Below the pieces are notes generated by a model. It ran no database searches and had not been told where the DNA came from. It was given only the letters and a program-made list of their open reading frames with translations. The translations under genes were made by a program, and so were the position numbers. A stretch of DNA of 64,000 nucleotides. Origin: Streptomyces polyasparticus (GTDB lineage Bacteria > Actinomycetota > Actinomycetes > Streptomycetales > Streptomycetaceae). The number at the start of each line of letters is the position of its first letter. Within the stretch, counting starts at the first letter, position 1. The stretch covers positions 558,001-622,000 of the forward strand of contig NZ_JACTVJ010000007.1 in NCBI RefSeq assembly GCF_014493765.1. The letters run 5' to 3'. Positions 24,612 to 32,532 of the stretch are shown piece by piece.

Positions 24612-25428
24612 TACGGTCCCCCCGTCCCTGGTGAACGAGCTAGCCGAACTCAAGCGCCGGCTCTCCGCGATCGAACGCGCCCCGGTGCCCGTGAACAGCT
24701 TTGACCGGTACCCGCAGACCGAATGGGCAGCCCAGGGACGCCCCCAGGTAGGCGGCAACATCTGGTCATCCTTCGGAATCGCCAACGTGACCGGCATGGT
24801 CTTCGATCGGCTCGAAGTCAAGTTCATTACAGACCACTTGCTCACCGGCAAGCGCGAAGCCGAGATCCGGCTTGCCGCCTTTCGACACACGGGCAACGCG
24901 CAACGCGAGATCGTCAGCGCCTCCCGGGTCTTCAACCTGACCGGATCGGCCACGCGGTCACTCGGCGTTGTGGTCATGCGCTGGGTCCACGGCATCCCGT
25001 ACGGCTGGGACTACGCCGATGACACCACGATCTACACCGTGGAGCTTCAGCACCGCTACAAGGTGGGCCCGGAGTCGTACGACTCGGACAAGGACACCAT
25101 TGACCTGTTCGGCTTCTTCAAGCGAACCAACAAGGCGGCCCCGACGAAGGGCGGCCCGCTGCCGGTGGACCCCGGTTCGGACTGGCAAACCACGGTTCTT
25201 GGCGGGTCCAACATGGGCAATGTTGCTGCGGGTTGGATCACCATTCCGCAGATCATTGACGACTCAATCCGGTACGGCTCCTATGGCCTGTCGTCCATGC
25301 ACTACTGCGTGGGACTCCCCGCGGAACGCATTCCGGAAGCAAGCACTGATGGGTGGGCCTGGGCCCGCGGAAGCGGAAGCTCTTGGGGCCGCGCGCCCGA
25401 CATCACAGAGCCGCACTTCAGCGTGTAA
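24595..25428 (+). CDS. Minor tail protein
   Basis: A 277-aa protein following the tip protein in the same operon. It begins with a short coiled-coil (SLVNELAELKRRLSAIER) and continues as a beta-rich domain with many aromatic residues. No enzymatic motif is visible. Such proteins often bind the cell surface or link fibres to the tip. Confidence 0.65.
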   Translation: MPTQANTVPPSLVNELAELKRRLSAIERAPVPVNSFDRYPQTEWAAQGRPQVGGNIWSSFGIANVTGMVFDRLEVKFITDHLLTGKREAEIRLAAFRHTGNAQREIVSASRVFNLTGSATRSLGVVVMRWVHGIPYGWDYADDTTIYTVELQHRYKVGPESYDSDKDTIDLFGFFKRTNKAAPTKGGPLPVDPGSDWQTTVLGGSNMGNVAAGWITIPQIIDDSIRYGSYGLSSMHYCVGLPAERIPEASTDGWAWARGSGSSWGRAPDITEPHFSV

Positions 25429-25437
25429 GGGGGACGC

Positions 25438-25683
25438 ATGGAGCTAGCGCGCCTTTATGGGGCCGCTGAGATCGTCGTTCCGCTCCTGGTGTTCGTTGCC
25501 TTCTCGCTCAGGCGGTGGAAGTCGGGGATGCGGGACGCATGGCGGCAGGAAGCCGAAGCGTGGGCGCTCAAAGCCCAGCGGCAGGCGGACGAGATCGTTG
25601 AACTTCGCCATGAAGTCAGGGAGTTGAGGCGGGAGAACGCGGAGCTTCGCGCCCAGGTGGCCGAACTTCTGGCCCGCCCGTAA
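25438..25683 (+). CDS. Membrane-anchored coiled-coil protein
   Basis: An 81-aa product with one N-terminal membrane helix (GAAEIVVPLLVFVAFSLRRW) and a long heptad-patterned helix (IVELRHEVRELRRENAELRA). Found between tail and fibre genes with a 9-bp gap. Roles such as lysis helper or tail-associated factor are possible; nothing is specific. Confidence 0.6.
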   Translation: MELARLYGAAEIVVPLLVFVAFSLRRWKSGMRDAWRQEAEAWALKAQRQADEIVELRHEVRELRRENAELRAQVAELLARP

Positions 25684-25698
25684 GACCGTTCGGAGGGC

Positions 25699-25724
25699 GC
25701 CTCTACTCACGTGAGTAGGGGCCC
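25699..25724. promoter_or_regulatory. Dispersed palindrome copy 3 with U-tract
   Basis: GCCTCTACTCACGTGAGTAG then GGGCC, followed by CCTTTTC. The trailing T-run means this copy could also terminate transcription. Confidence 0.6.
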
Positions 25725-25745
25725 CTTTTCGTTTCAGGGGGACGC

Positions 25746-27659
25746 ATGACCACACCATTGCCGCCGGAGATTCCGACCGTCCGCGTACACAGCCGATACC
25801 GGGGCCCGGACGGTCGGGCACTCGCGGGCACCATCACCTTCACCGCGCCGGGATTGCTCACCTTCCCCGCGTCGGACCTGTTCATAGCCGGACCCGTCGT
25901 GGCCACGCTGGACGAGACAGGAGGCTTCTCCGTGAGCCTGCCGGCAACCGACGCACCGGGCATGAACCCCAGCGGGTGGACCTACACGGTCAAGGAGAAC
26001 CTTGCCGGAGTCGTGGGCTCCCGGAACTTCGCCCTGTTGCTGCCGAAGGCCACCCCAGACGTGGACCTTGCCGACGTGGCACCGGCCGACCCGACCACAC
26101 CCAACTATGTGCCCGTACCCGGCTCCCAGATCTACACCGGCAGCACAGCCCCGGCGGCTTCGCTGGGCATGAACGGGGACTTCTACACCCAGTACGACAC
26201 GCGAACCCTGTTGGGCATCACGCACACCACCGTGACCATGTGGAAGAAGAGCGGTGGCACCTGGGCGAAGGTGGGCGGGGACCTTCGGGGCTCTCAGTGG
26301 TACGTGAGCACCACGACCACGCCCAGCACCGACGCGAAGGTTGGGGACATGCTCCTTCGCAGTGATACCGGGGAGATCTGGCAGCACACCGCATCGGGCT
26401 GGGGCAACCCGCTGGGCAACCTGAAGGGCCCGAAGGGTGACACCGGGGCCACCGGTAGCACGGGAGCCACCGGAGCGACAGGAGCCACCGGGGCCCAGGG
26501 GCCGAAGGGCGACCCGGGCAACGGCAGCGTCAACACCGTGAACGGGAAGCTGGGCCCGGACATTGTGCTTAGCGCTGGTGACGTGGGAGCGGTCGCTAAC
26601 AATGGCGGGTACTCCCGCATGGACGGCACACTCAATGTCGTCTACGCGGGCACGGGCTTGGACATCTTCAAGGCCACCGCCGCAGACAACACCACGTACA
26701 CGGCCGTGAACAAGGCGGGACAGCTCCTGTCCAACACCGGCGCGGAGATCCGAAGCCTGATCCTTGGCACCTACGGAAGCTATGGCGGAGGCTCCGGCGG
26801 CATCCTGGTCATGCAAGACGCGGGGACCGTGCCCACCACGTCCTTCACTGGTGGCGTCATCGCCTACAGCGAAGGCGGCAAGCTCAAGATCCGGCAGGCT
26901 GACGGAACCGTTCTCGAAGTCGGGGCGGGCGGCACCGGGGCAGTCAGCTCCGTCAACGGCAAGACCGGAGCGGTCACGCTCACGGCTGCCGACGTGTCCG
27001 CGCTCGCCACCACGGCCCGCGGAGCCGGGAACGGTGTTGCCTCGCTGGACGGAGCAACCCGGCTGCCTTTGGCCCAGCTCCCGCCGGAAGTCCCAACGGA
27101 CCACATGTGGGAGCCATCGGACCTGGGCCTGAAGGCGTGGGCATTCGATCCCGCGGTTGGGATGAGTACGCCCCTCTACCCGGGGAACGCCACGCTGAGG
27201 CTCACGGCCGTGGTCCTGAAGAGCACCCAGACCATTTCCAAGATCGTCTGGCACTTCGGCGGGTACGCAGGCGGGATGCTCGCGGGCTCATGGGGGGCCA
27301 TCTACAACGCGTCCGGCACCCGGGTAGCGACCACGGCCGTGTTGACCGGAGAGACCGTCATCCCCGGCGTACACGATGCGGGCGGCAAGACGGTGGCTGC
27401 CCCACTCACCGCGAACGCGAACCTGGCAGCCGGGATCTACTACGTGGCGTGGTCCTTCCGCTACAACACCACGACCCAGGACGGTCCCATGATGCTCGTG
27501 GCCGATTCCGCCTTCGGCGCTCCGCCCAACGTCTTCGGGCTGACCAACGTGAAGCGGTACGGCTCTATTGCCGGAACGGCTGCCACCACGGCCCCGGCCA
27601 CCATCACGCTCAGCTCTGTGGAGAACGGCAGTAACCGCTTCTGGGCCGCACTCGCATAG
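25746..27659 (+). CDS. Collagen-like tail fibre / receptor-binding protein
   Basis: A 637-aa protein. An N-terminal beta domain (about 1-110) would attach to the tail; a short collagen triple-helix segment of Gly-X-Y repeats (GPKGDTGATGSTGATGATG, about 228-258) follows. After that come two copies of a VNGKxGxxxLxAxDVxA motif (near 263 and 402), often seen in fibre shafts, and a C-terminal lectin-like beta domain. It probably recognises the mycelial surface. Last gene of the tail operon. Confidence 0.85.
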   Translation: MTTPLPPEIPTVRVHSRYRGPDGRALAGTITFTAPGLLTFPASDLFIAGPVVATLDETGGFSVSLPATDAPGMNPSGWTYTVKENLAGVVGSRNFALLLPKATPDVDLADVAPADPTTPNYVPVPGSQIYTGSTAPAASLGMNGDFYTQYDTRTLLGITHTTVTMWKKSGGTWAKVGGDLRGSQWYVSTTTTPSTDAKVGDMLLRSDTGEIWQHTASGWGNPLGNLKGPKGDTGATGSTGATGATGATGAQGPKGDPGNGSVNTVNGKLGPDIVLSAGDVGAVANNGGYSRMDGTLNVVYAGTGLDIFKATAADNTTYTAVNKAGQLLSNTGAEIRSLILGTYGSYGGGSGGILVMQDAGTVPTTSFTGGVIAYSEGGKLKIRQADGTVLEVGAGGTGAVSSVNGKTGAVTLTAADVSALATTARGAGNGVASLDGATRLPLAQLPPEVPTDHMWEPSDLGLKAWAFDPAVGMSTPLYPGNATLRLTAVVLKSTQTISKIVWHFGGYAGGMLAGSWGAIYNASGTRVATTAVLTGETVIPGVHDAGGKTVAAPLTANANLAAGIYYVAWSFRYNTTTQDGPMMLVADSAFGAPPNVFGLTNVKRYGSIAGTAATTAPATITLSSVENGSNRFWAALA

Positions 27660-27660
27660 G

Positions 27661-27688
27661 GGCAATCCACTCCCCAGACCCCAGGTGA
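27661..27688 (+). promoter_or_regulatory. GGCAATC-family motif upstream of endolysin
   Basis: GGCAATCCACTCCCCAGACC then CCAGGTGA, 58 bp before the endolysin start. One of the best copies of the family. Confidence 0.5.
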
Positions 27689-27695
27689 GAACACA

Positions 27696-27722
27696 GCCCC
27701 TGCCCCTGATTCGGGCAGGGGC
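27696..27722 (+). terminator. Hairpin between motif and endolysin
   Basis: GCCCCTGCCC and GGGCAGGGGC form a perfect 10-bp stem with a 7-nt loop. It lies after the fibre gene and after the GGCAATC motif, so it could terminate tail transcription or attenuate the lysis genes. Confidence 0.5.
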
Positions 27723-27745
27723 TCCCACCTGAAGAGGGAGACGAA

Positions 27746-28522
27746 TTGAAGTTCGTGACCCGTACCCACTGGGGCGCTCGAACTCCCCGCAACGGCCACA
27801 CGACGGTTGCCCGGAACAAGGGCGTCAAGGTCCATTACCTGGGCGCCCCGTACAGCGCCGGCGACCACTCCACCTGTGCCGCGTACATGCGCAAGGTCCA
27901 GAACAGTCACATGGACGGCAACGGCTGGGCGGACTTCGCCTACAACCTTGCCGTCTGCCCGCATGGCTATGTGTTTGACGGTCGGGGCCGCAACGCGCAG
28001 AACGCGGCCAACGGCAACACCACACTGAACCGGGACCACTTCGCCGTGCTCGCCTTCGTCGGCAGCTCCGGCCACACGAAGCCCACCGATGCCCAGGTTC
28101 AGGGCCTGAAGGATGCGATCAGCTACCTTCGCAGCCACGGCGCCGGGGCGGATATCAAGGGCCACCGGGACGGATACGCCACCGCGTGTCCGGGACCGGC
28201 CCTGTACGAGCTGGTGAAGTCCGGAGCGCTCGAGCCGGGCAAGCCGAAGCCGTCGAAGCCGGAGCCGTCGAAGGGCTATGCCCCGTTTCCGGGGGCCGCA
28301 TGGTTCAAGAAGAACCCGAACTCCCCACTGGTCACGGCCATGGGCCGCCGGCTCTTGGCGGAAGGCTGCACCACCTACGCGGAGGGGCCGGGCCCGCGCT
28401 GGACAGATGCGGACCGCCAGTCCTACGCGAAGTGGCAGCGCAAGTTGGGCTTCACCGGCTCCGACGCGGACGGGTGGCCCGGCAAGTCGAGCTGGGACAA
28501 GCTCCGCGTCCCGAAGGTCTGA
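27746..28522 (+). CDS. Endolysin: N-acetylmuramoyl-L-alanine amidase
   Basis: A 258-aa enzyme from TTG 27746 with AGAGGGAG upstream. Residues 1-150 form an amidase_2/PGRP domain: THWGARTPRNG at the start, a first zinc His in VKVHYLG (His30), and the late His and Cys in IKGHRDGYATACPG. A Lys/Pro-rich linker (KPKPSKPEPSK) leads to a C-terminal peptidoglycan-binding domain (KWQRKLGFTGSDADGWPGKS). It cuts the stem peptide from glycan. No signal peptide, so a holin is needed. Confidence 0.92.
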   Translation: MKFVTRTHWGARTPRNGHTTVARNKGVKVHYLGAPYSAGDHSTCAAYMRKVQNSHMDGNGWADFAYNLAVCPHGYVFDGRGRNAQNAANGNTTLNRDHFAVLAFVGSSGHTKPTDAQVQGLKDAISYLRSHGAGADIKGHRDGYATACPGPALYELVKSGALEPGKPKPSKPEPSKGYAPFPGAAWFKKNPNSPLVTAMGRRLLAEGCTTYAEGPGPRWTDADRQSYAKWQRKLGFTGSDADGWPGKSSWDKLRVPKV

Positions 28523-28628
28523 CCGTCACTGAACGTGCCGCCTGAGCGGCCGAAGCGCTCCCGCGGGAACCAGCTGGTCCACGCCGGGGCGCACACCATC
28601 ACTCACAGCAATCAACAGGGGGAACACC

Positions 28629-28829
28629 TTGCCGTTCATCAAGACTCACGCGGCCCGTATCTACGCGGTGGCCGTGGCCGTACTCGCACTCGTGGCCCAC
28701 TTCGCTCCGTCGCTGCCGTCCCCGCTCATCCTGGGCGTGGTCGCTGCCGCACTCGGCACCGGTGAGGTAGTCCAGCGCGTGGAGAACGCCAAGACCGTAG
28801 CCGCGTACACCGGCCAGTACCGCCCGTAA
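28629..28829 (+). CDS. Holin-like membrane protein
   Basis: A 66-aa protein from TTG 28629 with CAGGGGGAA upstream, 106 bp after the endolysin. It has a first hydrophobic helix (IYAVAVAVLALVAHFA), a Pro-containing turn (PSLPSP) and a second helix (LILGVVAAALGTG), then a short polar tail. Two-helix topology, length and position next to the endolysin fit a class II-type holin. Confidence 0.7.
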   Translation: MPFIKTHAARIYAVAVAVLALVAHFAPSLPSPLILGVVAAALGTGEVVQRVENAKTVAAYTGQYRP

Positions 28830-28857
28830 GGCAACCGGCTCCCCAGACCCCCGGTGA
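28830..28857 (+). promoter_or_regulatory. GGCAATC-family motif upstream of dNMP kinase
   Basis: GGCAACCGGCTCCCCAGACC then CCCGGTGA, 27 bp before the kinase start. Confidence 0.5.
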
Positions 28858-28884
28858 CGACCAACGCACCGAAGGGGACTGGGG

Positions 28885-29463
28885 ATGACCTATCGACACA
28901 CCGCACTCATGGGCCGGGCCCGGACCGGCAAAGACACCGTTGCCCGCCGGCTCGTCTCGGAGTGGAGCTTCACACGGGTGGCCTTCGCTGACCCGCTCAA
29001 GGACATGGCCCACGGGCTGGACCCCATCGTCATGTACGAGCCCGCCGGGTATGGTCCGGTCCCGGTCCGCCTCAGTGACGCGGTACGCCGCTGGGGCTGG
29101 GAGAAGGCCAAAGACGACTGTCCGGAGATTCGCCGGACGCTTCAGCGCCTGGGGCAGGCAGCCCGCGAACAGGACCCGAACCACTGGGTCTCGCTCGCCA
29201 TGGACAAGATCACGGTTGCCGACCGGTGGAATCTGCCGGTCGTCGTCACCGACGTGCGCCATGTGAACGAGTGTGAGGCCCTGAAGAACCGGGGCTTCAC
29301 ACTCGTTCGAGTCATCCGTCCCGGGGCTCCGGCCCTGGGCACCAACGCTCAGCACGAGAGCGAAACCGCGCTAGACAACTACCCGGCTGACGTGACGATT
29401 TCGAACGTCGGCAGCCTCAACGACTTGCACTGTGCCGCTGACCGGCTCGTTCAGTACATCTGA
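28885..29463 (+). CDS. Deoxynucleoside monophosphate kinase
   Basis: A 192-aa protein. The N-terminal P-loop (LMGRARTGKDTVARRL, about 7-22), FADPLKDMA and later VVTDVRHVNECEAL are the marks of phage dNMP kinases. It phosphorylates deoxynucleoside monophosphates to raise dNTP supply in lytic growth. phiC31-type phages carry such a kinase next to the repressor region, the same neighbourhood as here. Confidence 0.85.
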   Translation: MTYRHTALMGRARTGKDTVARRLVSEWSFTRVAFADPLKDMAHGLDPIVMYEPAGYGPVPVRLSDAVRRWGWEKAKDDCPEIRRTLQRLGQAAREQDPNHWVSLAMDKITVADRWNLPVVVTDVRHVNECEALKNRGFTLVRVIRPGAPALGTNAQHESETALDNYPADVTISNVGSLNDLHCAADRLVQYI

Positions 29464-29490
29464 GCCCCGGCTTCGGTTCGATCGTTTCCA

Positions 29491-29519
29491 GCCCCTCACC
29501 CCTCACCGGGTGGGGGGCT
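29491..29519 (+). terminator. Terminator-like hairpin after dNMP kinase
   Basis: AGCCCCTCACCC and GGGTGGGGGGCT pair around CTCACC, followed by TCGG. It separates the kinase from the next transcription unit. Confidence 0.5.
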
Positions 29520-29533
29520 TCGGTCGTTTCAGG

Positions 29534-29557
29534 GGCCTCTACTCACGTGAGTATGGC
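29534..29557. promoter_or_regulatory. Dispersed palindrome copy 4, upstream of candidate repressor
   Basis: GGCCTCTACTCACGTGAGTA then TGGCC lies 82 bp before the start of the candidate repressor gene, a good position for autoregulation. Confidence 0.6.
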
Positions 29558-29638
29558 CAACTGGCCCCAAACACAAGAAAGTTGCTGCTACCGTTCTTCA
29601 AGAAAGAACGCTTCGGTCCAGCTTACGGGGGTGTCGGC

Positions 29639-30847
29639 ATGGGGTCCGTGACGAAGCCGAAGGGCTTTGAGGTCTTCTATCTGACCACGGGGAAGGTCGT
29701 ACACACGGCCCGACGTACTGATACCCGCACGCTGTGCAACAAGCCGATCAACGGCGTTCGTCTCTGCTACACGCCGTATGTCACGTGCACTCCATGCGTG
29801 AAGCTCGTTGCTGCCATGGCGGTGGACGAAGAGAAGAAGTCCGTGCCGAAAAAGAGCCGGGACACAGGGGAGAAGGTCCACATGACTGCGAACGACGCGC
29901 TCACGAACGAGATCAGGGCGAACATTGAACGGGCGCGTGCGCTCGCCACCGAAGGCCAGGAAGAAGCGCTCAACGAGCTTGTTGAGGAGACGGAGGCCAA
30001 GCTCAAGGCGCTGAAGGGGGCAGGCTCTGTGAAGCTCCGCACCACGCTTCGGGACGAGCTGACGGCAGCGCTCAAGGAGACGCCGGACACCGAAGAGGAA
30101 GACGGCAAGGGCCTGTCCGGGCTCGTCATCCCGCCGGACGTTCAGGCGCTCGTGGACCAGGGTGCGGAGAAGGCCCTTGAGGGCGTCCGCCTGGGCGTGG
30201 AAATGGGCAACATCGGCGAAGCGGTCTCTCAGATCCAACTGTCCATGCGTCTGCTCTCCGACCACAACGGCCTTCCTGACCTTCTGGCCAAGGAGCGGGA
30301 GACCCAGCTCTGCGCGGCCCTGATCTACAAGCAAGTTGCCGCGGAGATCCAGCCCGACGAAGTACAGAAGGACGATGCGCTCAAGAGCCTGAAGCGGGCG
30401 GTGCAGAACAAGAACTCCGATGTGCTTGTTGGATGGCTCCGCGCGCTGGACGACGACAAAGAAGCCGGGCTCAAGGAAGCGGAGAGCCGGTTCCCGGACG
30501 CTGCCGCCGCGTACAAGAAGGCGAAGAAGTCCCAGACGAAGGCCGCTCCGGCAAGCCTGACGGAAGCCGTCTATTCCCTGTACGCGGCCCAGGGCATCGA
30601 ACTGCCCCGCAAGGGCCGCACGGAGCTTGAGCGCGAGCGCCGGCAACGCGCCAAGGAGCTTGAAGCCGGGGATGATTCGAGGCTCACGCCGCAACAGCGC
30701 CTGACCAACTACGTGGAGTCCATCACGGCGGCTCTCGACAAGACGGAGAAGAACGCTCCGAAGCTGACCGGTGCCGCGAAGCGCAAGGCCCGTAACGACC
30801 TTCAGAAGTTGGCGGACCGCATTCTTGCCATCAAGGACACGATCTAG
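29639..30847 (+). CDS. Candidate phage immunity repressor
   Basis: The ATG at 29639 (MGSVTKPKGFEVFYLTTG) follows ACGGGGGTG, giving 402 aa. The first 60 residues hold four cysteines (C33, C43, C50, C53 by count) that may bind zinc. The rest is mainly long charged helices, with a possible DNA-binding helix pair near IELPRKGRTELERERRQRAK. An internal in-frame ATG at 29883 has a very strong ribosome site (AGGGGAGAAGG, 5 nt spacing), so a 321-aa short form is likely. phiC31 makes its repressor as nested C-terminally identical forms and binds dispersed palindromes; this gene has both features. The XRE/TPR protein at 42111 is the alternative repressor. Confidence 0.5.
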   Translation: MGSVTKPKGFEVFYLTTGKVVHTARRTDTRTLCNKPINGVRLCYTPYVTCTPCVKLVAAMAVDEEKKSVPKKSRDTGEKVHMTANDALTNEIRANIERARALATEGQEEALNELVEETEAKLKALKGAGSVKLRTTLRDELTAALKETPDTEEEDGKGLSGLVIPPDVQALVDQGAEKALEGVRLGVEMGNIGEAVSQIQLSMRLLSDHNGLPDLLAKERETQLCAALIYKQVAAEIQPDEVQKDDALKSLKRAVQNKNSDVLVGWLRALDDDKEAGLKEAESRFPDAAAAYKKAKKSQTKAAPASLTEAVYSLYAAQGIELPRKGRTELERERRQRAKELEAGDDSRLTPQQRLTNYVESITAALDKTEKNAPKLTGAAKRKARNDLQKLADRILAIKDTI

Positions 30848-31017
30848 GCCCGTCCGATGGGCCAAGAGGCCCGGCCATCTGCTCAATTGCAGAGGGCGGT
30901 TGGGCGCTGAGCATGGTGGGTAGTCTGCGGCGCGTACCAGAGTGCAGGTAAGCGAGGCATGTGCGAGCTGACAGCCGTAGGTGGCTTCGGCCCACGTGAT
31001 CGAAGGGTGGGGTAGTG

Positions 31018-31221
31018 ATGGCGCAGGGCACCGTGAAGTGGTTCAACGGCGAGAAGGGTTTTGGATTCATCTCGCCGGATGAGGGCGGTGAGGATGTTTT
31101 CGTCCACTTCTCCGCAATCGTGGGCACCGGCTTCAGGAACCTTGAGGAAAACCAGCGGGTTGAGTTCGAGATCACCCAGGGGCAGCGTGGGGCGCAGGCT
31201 ACGGATGTTCGCACCATCTAG
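31018..31221 (+). CDS. Cold-shock (CspA-type) RNA-binding protein
   Basis: A 67-aa protein with the full cold-shock fold: [15 protein letters not shown] (RNP1-type) and DVFVHFSAI (RNP2-type). It binds single-stranded RNA or DNA and melts structures. It is well within Streptomyces CspA length. Its place between repressor-like gene and early DNA-metabolism genes suggests that it aids phage transcription or translation, possibly as an antiterminator. Confidence 0.92.
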   Translation: MAQGTVKWFNGEKGFGFISPDEGGEDVFVHFSAIVGTGFRNLEENQRVEFEITQGQRGAQATDVRTI

Positions 31222-31295
31222 GAGTCAATGACTGGGCGACGGAACCCATCTGACCCGTCACACACACCCTGGAGACGCGTCACGTCCCCTGTCGC

Positions 31296-31336
31296 CCGAA
31301 GCCCTGTTGGACCCCAGCGGACCGGCGGGGCTTCGG
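31296..31336 (+). terminator. Terminator after cold-shock gene
   Basis: CCGAAGCCC and GGGCTTCGG pair over a 23-nt loop, 75 bp after the cold-shock gene stop. Confidence 0.5.
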
Positions 31337-31465
31337 CGCGTTCGGCGGCAGAGTGACGAAGTGCCGGAACGATGCTTCTTTCCGTTCCACCCATAAGGCC
31401 AACCACATCAATACATAGAGCATCAAGCGGAGTTGCACGTCACTACGTCACTTCGTCACTGCCTG
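31337..31465. repeat. Second copy of the GTGACGAAGTG / CGTCACTTCGTCAC arms
   Basis: The 31222-31527 gap has no gene. The left arm GTGACGAAGTG is at 31353-31363 and the right arm CGTCACTTCGTCACT at 31446-31460, matching the pair at 10240-10347. An AT-richer stretch (CCATAAGGCCAACCACATCA to ATACATAGAGC, about 31390-31422) lies between, unusual for this genome and possibly a promoter or melting site. Confidence 0.55.
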
Positions 31466-31493
31466 GGCAATCCACTCCCCAGACCCGTGGTGA
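31466..31493 (+). promoter_or_regulatory. GGCAATC-family motif upstream of exonuclease
   Basis: GGCAATCCACTCCCCAGACC then CGTGGTGA, 35 bp before the exonuclease start. Confidence 0.5.
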
Positions 31494-31527
31494 ACCATCC
31501 ACCACGAGCCCAAAGGGGACGTAGCCC

Positions 31528-32370
31528 ATGGGGCAGATTCGCACCATTACACGAAGCGGCAGCCGCTTCTACTTCGACCCGGATACACCAGATATCAAGG
31601 TCCCCGGCGTCACGTCCGTGATCAGCATGTTGCCCAAGCCCTTCCTTCAGCACTGGGCATCGAAGATGACCGCTGAACTGGCCGTTGACTCCCTCGATTT
31701 CGTCAAGGCCATGGCGGAGCGCGACCGGGCCGGCGCTGTGGACTACCTCAAGGGCGCTGCCCGCCGGTACACGTCCGCCCGCGCGAACCTGGGCAGTGAA
31801 GCCCATGACCTCTTTGAGCGCCTAGTTCGCGGTGAGGCTGTGGGCCGTGTGCACCCGGACCTGACCCCATACCGGGACCACTTCCGTCAGTTCCTTGAGG
31901 CGGTCAACCCGGAGCTTGTCCGTGCCGAAGACATCGCGTGGTCAGATGAGCACAACTACGCCGGGTCCTTCGATGCCATCTTGAACGTGTGGCTGGACGA
32001 GAACGGCAAGCCCACCCCGGACCGCTCCGGCGAGCGTCACACGGTCATAGCGGACTGGAAAACGAGCCGGGCCACCTACCCGGACGTGGCCCTTCAGATG
32101 TCCGCGTACGCGCACGCTGACCGGCTCATTGCGTCGGACGGCTCGAGTGAGCCCATGCCCGACTTCGACGGGGCCTGTGTCCTGCACATCACGGACGGGA
32201 CGTGGGCCTTCAAGCCGGTCCGCATCGACTCCGCCGACGTGTTCGCCACCTTCCTGCGCCTTCGCGAGATCTTCAATTGGGACCGCTCCACGTCCAAGAC
32301 CGTCATTGGCCGGGCTATCGCTGAGGCGGTCGGCCCGATGACGACCGGCACCCAGCGCCGGGCTACGTAG
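31528..32370 (+). CDS. RecB/Cas4-like PD-(D/E)XK exonuclease
   Basis: A 280-aa protein. The nuclease core is visible: His/Glu in LGSEAHDLFERLVRGE, the first Asp in YAGSFDAIL, then VIADWKTSRATYP (D..K catalytic pair) and LQMSAYAHA with the RecB-type Gln. Such enzymes process DNA ends in recombination-dependent phage replication. First gene of an early unit, preceded by the GGCAATC motif and followed by a strong terminator. Confidence 0.82.
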   Translation: MGQIRTITRSGSRFYFDPDTPDIKVPGVTSVISMLPKPFLQHWASKMTAELAVDSLDFVKAMAERDRAGAVDYLKGAARRYTSARANLGSEAHDLFERLVRGEAVGRVHPDLTPYRDHFRQFLEAVNPELVRAEDIAWSDEHNYAGSFDAILNVWLDENGKPTPDRSGERHTVIADWKTSRATYPDVALQMSAYAHADRLIASDGSSEPMPDFDGACVLHITDGTWAFKPVRIDSADVFATFLRLREIFNWDRSTSKTVIGRAIAEAVGPMTTGTQRRAT

Positions 32371-32384
32371 CCCAGCTCGTTCCT

Positions 32385-32412
32385 GCCCCCGGTGGCTTCG
32401 GCTGCCGGGGGC
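32385..32412 (+). terminator. Terminator after exonuclease
   Basis: GCCCCCGG, a TTCG-type tetraloop inside GGC..GCT, and CCGGGGGC followed by ATTTTCGTT. A classic strong intrinsic terminator. Confidence 0.8.
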
Positions 32413-32435
32413 ATTTTCGTTGTCCCCAGCCTGTG

Positions 32436-32463
32436 GGCAATCGGCTCACCAGACCCCGGGTGA
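32436..32463 (+). promoter_or_regulatory. GGCAATC-family motif upstream of directionality factor
   Basis: GGCAATCGGCTCACCAGACC then CCGGGTGA, 70 bp before the start of the Gp3-like gene and directly after a terminator, so it is the only promoter candidate for that unit. Confidence 0.55.
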
Positions 32464-32532
32464 AGGGGGACGGAGCGGCCGGCTAGGAGCCCCGCCCTTC
32501 CCCCTGATCAACCAACCAGGGGAGAGCCACAC

